From CAIZGX01 sp046048875 (GTDB lineage Bacteria > Bacteroidota > Bacteroidia > Flavobacteriales_D > Sanyastnellaceae), in assembly GCA_046048875.1 (NCBI GenBank), contig JBJOFG010000013.1, positions 62,001 through 126,000 of the forward strand: DNA of 64,000 nucleotides, read 5' to 3'. Numbering within the stretch: the first letter of the stretch is position 1; each line of letters starts with the position of its first letter. The notes beneath the pieces were generated by a model, which did no database searches, was not told the DNA's origin, and saw only the letters and a program-made list of their open reading frames with translations. Shown one piece after another: positions 57,630 to 64,000 of this stretch. The position numbers were made by a program, and so were the translations under genes.

Positions 57630-59386
57630 TACGAATTCATGGTTACTAAAAACTCTTCATTCGTCTTCGTGCGCTCAATACGATCTTTTACGAACTCCAT
57701 GGCTTCAACCGGATTCATATTTGCCAAGTGTCTTCTTAAAATCCACATGCGCTGAAGCGTGTCTTTGTCTTGCAACAAATCTTCGCGACGTGTTCCTGAA
57801 GAAAGAATATCGATGGCAGGGAAAATACGGCGGTTGCTGATCTTACGATCCAATTGCAATTCCATGTTACCCGTTCCCTTGAATTCTTCGAAGATTACTT
57901 CGTCCATTTTACTTCCAGTGTCTACCAGCGCAGTCGCAATGATGGAAAGAGATCCGCCGTTTTCAATTTTACGCGCAGCTCCGAAGAAACGCTTTGGCTT
58001 CTCTAACGCATTCGCTTCAACACCACCCGACAATACCTTTCCGCTTGAAGGCGCAACCGTATTGTATGCACGCGCTAAACGTGTAATCGAATCTAAAAGA
58101 ATACACACGTCGTGTCCGCATTCAACCAAACGCTTTGCTTTTTCCAAAACAATGTTGGCAATCTTTACGTGACGCTCTGCGGGCTCATCGAACGTAGAAG
58201 CGACCACTTCACCCTTCACACTGCGCTTCATATCGGTAACCTCTTCTGGACGCTCATCAATAAGCAATACAATCAAGTAAGTTTCCGGATGGTTCATGGC
58301 AATTGCATTCGCAACGTCTTTCAACAAAGTAGTCTTACCCGTCTTCGGTTGAGATACAATCATACCACGTTGTCCCTTTCCAATAGGCGCGAACAAATCC
58401 ATAATGCGCATACTCACATTGTTGTTGTTGTCTGCCAAATGGAAACGCTCTTGCGGGAAAAGAGGCGTTAAGAATTTAAATGGAATACGGTCACGTACCC
58501 AAGCCGGGTCGCGTCCGTTAATATTGTCGATACGAATCAAAGGGAAATACTTTTCACCTTCTCTCGGCGGACGAATTGCTCCACGAATGGTATCGCCCGG
58601 CAACAAGCCGTAAGTTTTAATTTGCTGTTGAGAAACGTACACGTCATCCGGAGAATTCAAATAATTGAAATCTGAAGAACGCATAAATCCAAATCCGTCG
58701 GGCATCACTTCCAACACTCCTTCCGCCATTACCAACCCATCGAAATTGTATCCGTGCTCGTCTGGCATTCCTCTGCGCTGGCGGTCTGGACGAACAATGT
58801 TTTGGTCACGTTCCGCTTGACCTTCTTGACGCTCAGGTCTGTTCGGTCTTTCCGAACGGTCTTGTCCTTCAGGACGCTCAGGTCTGTTCGGTCTTTCAGG
58901 TCTGTCTTGACGATCCTGTCTTTCCGGGCGGTCTTTATGTTCGGGTCTTTGATTCTTTTGATTCGGATGTTGCGGACGCGGTTGTCCGTCTTTCTTTGCT
59001 AAAACCAAAAATGGAATTTCAGGTTTGCTGTCGGCTGCTGGAGCTTCTTCTGCTGCGGCAGTTTCTTTTTGTTCGGGTTGAATATCATTCGACACTTCTT
59101 CCTTAGCTGGTATCTCTTCCTTTTCAGCAGCCTTGTATGGCTTTCTTTCTCGCGTCTTCTTCGGACGATCGGCAGACTCTGTGTTTTCAGAAGTTAGAGG
59201 AGCGCTTGTGTTTTCTGCAGGTGCAGAAGCAGCCACTGGCGCGGATCCTGAAATAGACTGACGGTCCATGATGGTTAAAACCAAATCTTGCTTCTTTAAT
59301 TTTTCAGCATTTGCAATGCCTAAATTTTCAGCAACAGATTTTAGTTCTGCCACTTTCATGGCGTTTAATGTTAAAATATCGTACAT
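57629..59386 (-). CDS. rho: Transcription termination factor Rho with N-terminal low-complexity insertion
   Basis: A 585-residue protein, far above the ~420 of E. coli Rho. The N-terminal Rho_N helices (MYDILTLNAMKVAELKSVAE) are followed by an acidic and Pro-rich stretch and an Arg/Pro/Glu/Gln/Asp-rich repeat segment (about 140-205; units such as RPERQDRQDRPERPN). Then come the RNA-binding fold (VLEVMPDGFGFMR) and the ATPase with Walker A SQPKTGKTTL, the hexamer motor with VILLDSITRLARAYN and LDRKISNRRIFPAID. Insertions of this type occur in Bacteroidota and may bind RNA or form condensates. It starts the operon with DUF4199 and porT. Confidence 0.95.
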   Translation of the reverse strand: MYDILTLNAMKVAELKSVAENLGIANAEKLKKQDLVLTIMDRQSISGSAPVAASAPAENTSAPLTSENTESADRPKKTRERKPYKAAEKEEIPAKEEVSNDIQPEQKETAAAEEAPAADSKPEIPFLVLAKKDGQPRPQHPNQKNQRPEHKDRPERQDRQDRPERPNRPERPEGQDRSERPNRPERQEGQAERDQNIVRPDRQRRGMPDEHGYNFDGLVMAEGVLEVMPDGFGFMRSSDFNYLNSPDDVYVSQQQIKTYGLLPGDTIRGAIRPPREGEKYFPLIRIDNINGRDPAWVRDRIPFKFLTPLFPQERFHLADNNNNVSMRIMDLFAPIGKGQRGMIVSQPKTGKTTLLKDVANAIAMNHPETYLIVLLIDERPEEVTDMKRSVKGEVVASTFDEPAERHVKIANIVLEKAKRLVECGHDVCILLDSITRLARAYNTVAPSSGKVLSGGVEANALEKPKRFFGAARKIENGGSLSIIATALVDTGSKMDEVIFEEFKGTGNMELQLDRKISNRRIFPAIDILSSGTRREDLLQDKDTLQRMWILRRHLANMNPVEAMEFVKDRIERTKTNEEFLVTMNS

Positions 59387-59487
59387 GTAGGGGAAATGAA
59401 ATTCAAAATGTAATGTTGGGAATTGGAAAGCGAAATGCTTTCAGCGATGCAAGGATACAACGCAATTGGTATATTTTCAAAAAAAAA

Positions 59488-60369
59488 TTATCGGATAATC
59501 TCGGAAACATTTCGCTTGATGTTTTGCGAGATTTTTTCAATAGGCACGTCGTTTTCATCGCCTCCAAAGGGATCTTCAATTTCTTCAGCAATGAGTTCCA
59601 AACTTCCCAAAACATAAAAGATGAAAATGGAAAACGGAATCACGTAATTTCCCAGCGAAGAGCTGAAAACCCACGGCAGCGTAATGATGTAGAATAAAAT
59701 GAATTTACGCAAAAATGAGCTGTATGAATAGGGGATGGGTGTGTTTTTAATCCGTTCACACGCACCTGCTACTTCAAGAAAATTGGAGGTTTCAGCGTTA
59801 ATCGAAAGCAATTCAGCATCTGTTATTTTCTCTTCTTTGTGCAGCTTGTATGTTCTTTGTTGAATAATGGATGCGATGTAATTCGGCTTGTGCTGGATGT
59901 TATCGGGCATTTCGAAATCTTCTGTGAAATCTTGATCCAATTCAGTGCGGGTCTTTTCCAACAACAAATGCTGCGACAACGTCATGGCAAAAAGTGGTAT
60001 GCTCTTGCGGTAAAAATTGCGGTTTTCTTGATCCGAAAAATGAAGAATACCGTTCATCTTCGAGGCCAAATTGCGACTGCTGTTCGTAAGGCTTCCCCAC
60101 ATTTTTCTTCCTTCCCACCAGCGGTCATAGGCCGTATTGGTTCGGAAGACCAAAAGCAAGCTCATCACAGTTCCGAGTATCGTGTGCAGAACAGTCAACT
60201 TCGAAATTTCACTGTTCGAATCGATGTGCCAGTATTCTCTTTCGACATACCGAACACCATAGGCATACAGGCCCAATGCCAGCATGAGAATTCCTAATTG
60301 ACGGAAAGTATCCGACTTGTGAAAGCTGAATAAAAAATGAATCCAATCGGAAGGTTTGTAACTGATCAT
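59488..60369 (-). CDS. Bestrophin-family chloride channel-like protein (UPF0187)
   Basis: From the ATG at 60369 it has 293 residues (an ATG 27 bp upstream is in frame but overlaps the glycosyltransferase more). Key stretches are MLALGLYAYGVRYVE, LLLVFRTNTAYDRWWEGRKMW (here VFRTNTAYDRWWEGRKMW) and NPIPYSYSSFLRKFILFY-like TM; the RTNTAYDRWWEGR motif defines the family. About four membrane helices. Bacterial members form pentameric ion channels. ATGA overlap with the glycosyltransferase gene. Confidence 0.88.
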   Translation of the reverse strand: MISYKPSDWIHFLFSFHKSDTFRQLGILMLALGLYAYGVRYVEREYWHIDSNSEISKLTVLHTILGTVMSLLLVFRTNTAYDRWWEGRKMWGSLTNSSRNLASKMNGILHFSDQENRNFYRKSIPLFAMTLSQHLLLEKTRTELDQDFTEDFEMPDNIQHKPNYIASIIQQRTYKLHKEEKITDAELLSINAETSNFLEVAGACERIKNTPIPYSYSSFLRKFILFYIITLPWVFSSSLGNYVIPFSIFIFYVLGSLELIAEEIEDPFGGDENDVPIEKISQNIKRNVSEIIR

Positions 60370-61490
60370 TGAATCTGTTGAATTAGTTCTTTCCATGCCG
60401 ACATGCTGGCCTTCATGGAATATTTATCTTGAAATGTATGTTGAAGTTGAATCGCCCATTCAGCCCGCAAATCATCGTTATTCATCATCTTCAGCCAAGT
60501 CGAACCCAAGCTTGAAGGGTCGTTTGCTTTGAAAAGGAATTGTTGATTTTGCAGAATCTCTGCGGTTCCTGCGGTGTTGCTTCCAATTACAGGAACCCCA
60601 CTGGCCATGGCTTCAATGGTTACCGTACCAAAGGTTTCTTCCCAACTTGGAACAATCACTAGATCAAACGCGCGATACAATTGCTGCATCTTCGATTGAT
60701 GTGGAAGGAAGGAAATCAAATCGTGGAGCTGCTCTTTAGCAATAGCTTCGCTCATTTTCTGAACGTAGTCGTCGGCTTCGTTTTTGGTTTTATCTCCGAT
60801 GAAAACAACACGAAAGTTCAGGTCACTTTTCTTCACTGATGAAATCGCCTGAATCACTTCAAGCTGTCCTTTCTTTTCATCCAATCTTCCAACGACGCCT
60901 ACAAGAAATGCATCGGTTGGAAGATTCAAAGCTTCGCGGGCTTTTTCTTTCGACAGTGCGGAGGCCCCATCAATTGAGGTTCCCAGCGGAATGACGTGAA
61001 GTTTGTCTGAAGGAAATCGAGTGTGCGTGAGTACTTGCTTCTGCATGTAATTCAGCGTAGAAACCCAAGCATCTATGCGATTGAATCGAAACGTGTGCAA
61101 GAAATCTTTTTTCGCAACACCCAGTTGCATGGCTTGGTGATACACCAATTTTATTTTTCGAGAAGAGAAAAACTTCACCCAACCCAAAAAGTCTAAATCG
61201 CGATTGTCTCTGAAATGAACCACGTCGATTTCATCTTTTTCAAATTGTCTTGCCAACCGACGGGCATGTTTGAAGTCGAAGTATTTTTTATTTCTAGGAA
61301 CAGCAAGTGATGGTAGTCCCATTTCATGTGCATGATGAAGGAGCGTTGTTCCTTCAACCATATAAACTTGAATTTGAAATCCTTCAGATTGAAACGCCTT
61401 CGCATAGCGAAGCGAGTTCATTTCCAATCCGCCCCAACTGATAGAGCTGCAGTAAAATCCAATTTTCGGTAGGGAAGGGGTGCTGCTCAT
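60366..61490 (-). CDS. Glycosyltransferase family 4
   Basis: A 374-residue GT-B enzyme. The N-terminal Rossmann-like half starts KIGFYCSSISWGGLEMNSLR. The C-terminal half has VGVVGRLDEKKGQLEVIQAI near 195 and the nucleotide-sugar-binding E-x7-E pattern in SWEETFGTVTIEAMASGVPV near 280, followed by GSNTAGTAEIL. It transfers sugars from NDP-donors, possibly to a lipid or polysaccharide. The stop overlaps the bestrophin ATG and its start overlaps the TPR gene stop (ATGA), so this is one operon. Confidence 0.9.
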   Translation of the reverse strand: MSSTPSLPKIGFYCSSISWGGLEMNSLRYAKAFQSEGFQIQVYMVEGTTLLHHAHEMGLPSLAVPRNKKYFDFKHARRLARQFEKDEIDVVHFRDNRDLDFLGWVKFFSSRKIKLVYHQAMQLGVAKKDFLHTFRFNRIDAWVSTLNYMQKQVLTHTRFPSDKLHVIPLGTSIDGASALSKEKAREALNLPTDAFLVGVVGRLDEKKGQLEVIQAISSVKKSDLNFRVVFIGDKTKNEADDYVQKMSEAIAKEQLHDLISFLPHQSKMQQLYRAFDLVIVPSWEETFGTVTIEAMASGVPVIGSNTAGTAEILQNQQFLFKANDPSSLGSTWLKMMNNDDLRAEWAIQLQHTFQDKYSMKASMSAWKELIQQIQ

Positions 61491-61813
61491 TCGTCGAAAA
61501 CGTCAAGGAGCATAAGGGCTTCAGAAAGTTCACCTTCTGTTTTAAAGTCTTTCTGAAGGCGTGCTAATTTTTTTCCTTCCAAATAAAGTTCGATTGCACG
61601 TTCGTTGTTTCCGGTGAGCTCGTACAACTGACCGGTCTTGAAATAAGTGGGCAAATAATCGGACTGCGAAACAAGGAGCATTTCTAATATTTCAATGGCT
61701 TTTTCATACTGCTCGAGTTTTTCGTACTCCAAAGCCGAGGCATAATGAAGAAACGGATCGTTCGGATGCGTCTCTAACATTTTTAGAATTTGATCCAAAC
61801 GAGTGTTCAACAT
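61487..61813 (-). CDS. Small tetratricopeptide-repeat protein
   Basis: A 108-residue protein from the ATG at 61813 (MLNTRLDQILKMLETHPNDP). Three TPR-like helical pairs: DPFLHYASALEYEKLEQYEK, AIEILEMLLVSQSDYLPTYF and GQLYELTGNNERAIELYLEG. It is cytoplasmic, with a probable protein-binding role. A longer frame is open upstream but would overlap clpS. It lies 2 bp after the clpS stop and overlaps the glycosyltransferase start. Confidence 0.83.
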   Translation of the reverse strand: MLNTRLDQILKMLETHPNDPFLHYASALEYEKLEQYEKAIEILEMLLVSQSDYLPTYFKTGQLYELTGNNERAIELYLEGKKLARLQKDFKTEGELSEALMLLDVFDE

Positions 61814-61815
61814 GC

Positions 61816-62103
61816 TTATTTTTTTTCGATTTCTGCGGTAATGCTTCTGTCGTGAAGGGCAGTGCACATGCGTTCCATCTCTTTGTATGGCCCCGATTTT
61901 ACAACCGTTTTTCCCGTTGTGTGAATTAACAGCGCGCATTGCTCTGCTTGAATCCATTCATGCTTGCAGATAGTCATGAGTGCATGAATGACGTGGTCGA
62001 AGGTGTTAACGTCGTCGTTGTATACCACAAGCTGATATTGCTCGTCGGTAACCACTTCAATCAATACTTCTTCTTCTGTTTCTGTTTGAGCGAAAATATT
62101 CAT
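61816..62103 (-). CDS. clpS: ATP-dependent Clp protease adaptor ClpS
   Basis: A 95-residue protein from the ATG at 62103; the frame is open 60 bp further upstream without a good start. The core (YQLVVYNDDVNTFDHVIHAL, EQCALLIHTTGKTVVKSG, MCTALHDRSITAEIE) contains the N-degron-binding Asn-Asp-Asp and the His-Thr part typical of ClpS. It delivers N-end-rule substrates to ClpAP-type protease. A TAATTTTG box on the minus strand (62117-62110) ends 6 nt before the ATG and fits TAnnTTTG. Confidence 0.93.
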   Translation of the reverse strand: MNIFAQTETEEEVLIEVVTDEQYQLVVYNDDVNTFDHVIHALMTICKHEWIQAEQCALLIHTTGKTVVKSGPYKEMERMCTALHDRSITAEIEKK

Positions 62104-62208
62104 ACAATACAAAATTAAAGCAGAATTTTCATTTTGAAATTTTAGCTTTTCAACACTTAACATTATGGTATTGTTTGTTACTTCGTTTGGTTGTTATTTA
62201 GCAGAATA

Positions 62209-62985
62209 ATGAACAATTTGAATAGTATGAATGAATCGAACAATCTTATTCTTTCTGACACCGCAAAAATTCGTGTGTTAATTATTGAAGACGATGAGTT
62301 GGTGCGTGCTTTGCTCGATGTCATTATTTCCGAATTAGGACATACGATTGTTGCTTCTGTTGATAACGCAGTGGATGCTTTAGTGGCCTATTCCGTTCAC
62401 AATCCGCATGTCGTTATTACTGATATTGAAATCAAGGGAAATACAGACGGAATTGAATTGGCCAAGAAACTACTTCAAATCAGAAAATGTCAGTTGTTAT
62501 TTTTAACTGGAAATGCAAATTCAGATACATTTAACAAGGCGAAAAAACTCGCTCCGTTGGCTTTCATTTCGAAACCCATTGTTCGTGTTGAATTGGAGCG
62601 CAGCATAGATTTAGCTGTTGAGCATTCGAATGAGACAATCGGATTTGTTACACAGAGCATGCCTGTAGAAGGATGTCTTTATACGCGAGTAGGGAACAAG
62701 TTGAAGAAAATTGCTATTGCTGATATTCAATACATTGAGGTGGATGGCAAATACAGTAGCATTTCTATTGCACAGCGTTTGGTGAATTGTAAGATTTCAT
62801 TGAAAGAACTTCAAGCCAAACTTCCACAAAAAGATTTCGTTCAGGTAAACAGAAGTTCAGTGATTAACCTGAACTGCATAGAAGACATTGACATGGCAAG
62901 ACAGATGATCAAAATGCCTTCCGCAGAAATTAGCATCGGTCGCAACTTCAAGGAATCTCTTTTGAATCGTTTGAACCTCATTTAA
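62209..62985 (+). CDS. LytTR-family response regulator
   Basis: A 258-residue protein from the ATG at 62209 (MNNLNSMNESNNLIL); a TTG 18 bp upstream is open. The receiver domain (residues 20-140) has EDDE, Asp72 in VVITDIEIKG and Lys in FISKPI. The C-terminal LytTR DNA-binding domain (about 160-255) shows IADIQYIEVDGKYSSI, FVQVNRSSVINLNCIEDI and EISIGRNFKESLLNRL. No kinase gene is adjacent. It probably acts on promoters outside the window. Confidence 0.9.
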   Translation: MNNLNSMNESNNLILSDTAKIRVLIIEDDELVRALLDVIISELGHTIVASVDNAVDALVAYSVHNPHVVITDIEIKGNTDGIELAKKLLQIRKCQLLFLTGNANSDTFNKAKKLAPLAFISKPIVRVELERSIDLAVEHSNETIGFVTQSMPVEGCLYTRVGNKLKKIAIADIQYIEVDGKYSSISIAQRLVNCKISLKELQAKLPQKDFVQVNRSSVINLNCIEDIDMARQMIKMPSAEISIGRNFKESLLNRLNLI

Positions 62986-63047
62986 TTCTTTCGTCAGAAT
63001 CTTTGGCCTAGCCAATCTTCCTTTCTCTTACCCTTTCTTACCCTTTC

Positions 63048-64000
63048 TTATCTCTTTTGCTTAAAAAGTTCAAACTGCGAAGGCACATTTCTCGTTGGCC
63101 AGAAGTTGTTGTTCAACTCCACGTCTGCTGTTTCTAAAAGTGGATCTAACGCAATGTTGGTCACTTTCTTTCCAAAACGGAAGACTTTGTTCGCAACAGG
63201 TTCAGACATTTTCCAGATTTCAGCAGGTATGCGTTCAATCTGCTTCGTTCCATCTTCAAACGTAAATTCGAAGATCAACGGCATGATTAATCCGCCTGCA
63301 TTTTCTACACTCACTTCGTAGAAGTAGTTGGTCTCATTCAATAACTTTTGCTCCTCAGGAGTAAGCATCTTCTTGTACTCTTCGTATTTCTTTTCGTCTT
63401 CAGTCGTAACTGCATACGGATTGTCATCGTTGTACTTGTCGCGTGTTTTCTGGTTTTGATCTACGATTGGAATAATGCCTTCTTGCTTGTCACGCATAAG
63501 TGAAATGTCTGCGGGCTGCGCATCTGCTTTCGCTTTTAATAAAGCCTTTTCAACTTTCGGGTCGTGACCGTTGATGGTGAATTCACGAACACTTTTCAAG
63601 TTCATGTCGCAATGCTCTGTGGTGTAAAACCAACCTCTCCAGAACCAATCCAAGTCAACGGCACTTGCATCTTCCATACTACGGAAGAAATCTTCCGGGG
63701 TAGGGTGTCTGAACGCCCATCTTCTGCAATATTCTTTGAACGCATAGTCGAACAATTCACGTCCCATAATGGTCTCGCGCAAAATGTTCAATCCGGTTGC
63801 AGGCTTTCCGTAAGCGTTGTTTCCAAATTGATAAATGCTTTCAGAGTTTGTCATAATTGGAGACATCTTCGTTTTGTCTCCTTTCATATAATCGACAATG
63901 TTTCGCGCAGGACCGCGACGAATTGGGAACTCACGATCCCATTCTTTTTCTGCCAAGTATTCGCAAAAGGTGTTCAAGCCTTCATCCATCCAAGTCCACT
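63048..64000 (-). CDS. M1 family metallopeptidase, C-terminal part (partial)
   Basis: The frame continues off the right edge; the first visible residues are WTWMDEGLNTFCEYLAE. In M1 (gluzincin) peptidases the Glu of W-x-x-E-G is the third zinc ligand, 18 residues after HEXXH, so the HEXXH would lie just outside the window. After that come the helical part (FDYAFKEYCRRWAFRHPTP, DLDWFWRGWFYTTE) and a C-terminal beta/immunoglobulin-like domain ending LFKQKR. It is an exported aminopeptidase-type protein in this phylum. It is convergent with the LytTR gene. Confidence 0.88.
   Translation of the reverse strand, partial: WTWMDEGLNTFCEYLAEKEWDREFPIRRGPARNIVDYMKGDKTKMSPIMTNSESIYQFGNNAYGKPATGLNILRETIMGRELFDYAFKEYCRRWAFRHPTPEDFFRSMEDASAVDLDWFWRGWFYTTEHCDMNLKSVREFTINGHDPKVEKALLKAKADAQPADISLMRDKQEGIIPIVDQNQKTRDKYNDDNPYAVTTEDEKKYEEYKKMLTPEEQKLLNETNYFYEVSVENAGGLIMPLIFEFTFEDGTKQIERIPAEIWKMSEPVANKVFRFGKKVTNIALDPLLETADVELNNNFWPTRNVPSQFELFKQKR

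Overview
The window comes from a member of the Bacteroidota, most likely Flavobacteriales-like. The evidence is at least ten secreted proteins with the type A C-terminal sorting domain of the type IX secretion system (T9SS), one type B-like C-terminus, a PorT homologue, a TonB receptor paired with a DUF4249 lipoprotein, GIN-domain and SiaC-like proteins, DUF4199, and promoters of the TAnnTTTG type. No rRNA, tRNA, transposase, integrase or cas gene was seen.

Layout. 0-3 kb: a partial class A beta-lactamase-like serine hydrolase, then tpiA-prmA. 3-7.5 kb: a minus-strand operon of two duplicated membrane proteins, a histidine kinase and a NarL-type regulator, with a third related membrane protein and a T9SS cargo gene downstream. 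8-26 kb: an accessory block of T9SS cargo paralogues, lipoproteins, DUF4249/TonB receptor and a HigBA module. 26-28 kb: an ORF6N gene, an orphan HepT-like gene and kynA. 28.7-36 kb: CotH-like cargo, a NrtR-like NUDIX regulator, fadH and a GH65 phosphorylase. 36-48.7 kb: small secreted or membrane proteins, an ABC transporter, a SiaC-like protein, a methyltransferase, a ZIP transporter, parDE, a second ORF6N gene and a KilA-N gene. 48.7-64 kb: a compact housekeeping block with dnaA, thioesterase, GIN lipoprotein, PagL-like enzyme, DPP IV-like peptidase, TolB-like protein, DUF2752, porT, DUF4199, rho, bestrophin, glycosyltransferase, TPR protein, clpS, a LytTR regulator and a partial M1 peptidase. 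Genes in this block are tightly packed, with repeated TAATG and ATGA overlaps.

The most unusual content is intergenic. About twenty gaps carry tandem arrays of tiny hairpins. Each unit is a 2-6 bp stem around a 3-5 nt loop. Units are joined by a short linker that is characteristic of the array class: CCTC/GAGG, ATTC, TCAT, TACA/TTGG, TG, or a 5-nt linker such as GTTGG. Stem sequences change from unit to unit but both arms change together, so pairing is kept. The heptamer GCGAAGC, known as an exceptionally stable DNA mini-hairpin, recurs in the ATTC class. Arrays are dense around accessory genes (T9SS cargo, toxin-antitoxin, ORF6N/KilA-N) and absent from the packed operons.

Three DNA-binding genes (two ORF6N with a PLD-like C-terminus, one KilA-N) share an upstream element with 11-bp iterons. 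Each also carries a palindrome inside its coding sequence, and one of these palindromes recurs almost exactly in the intergenic region 280 bp upstream. The KilA-N gene lies between two near-identical hairpin arrays. Together these suggest a linked set of DNA-binding genes and palindromic DNA, whose function is unknown.
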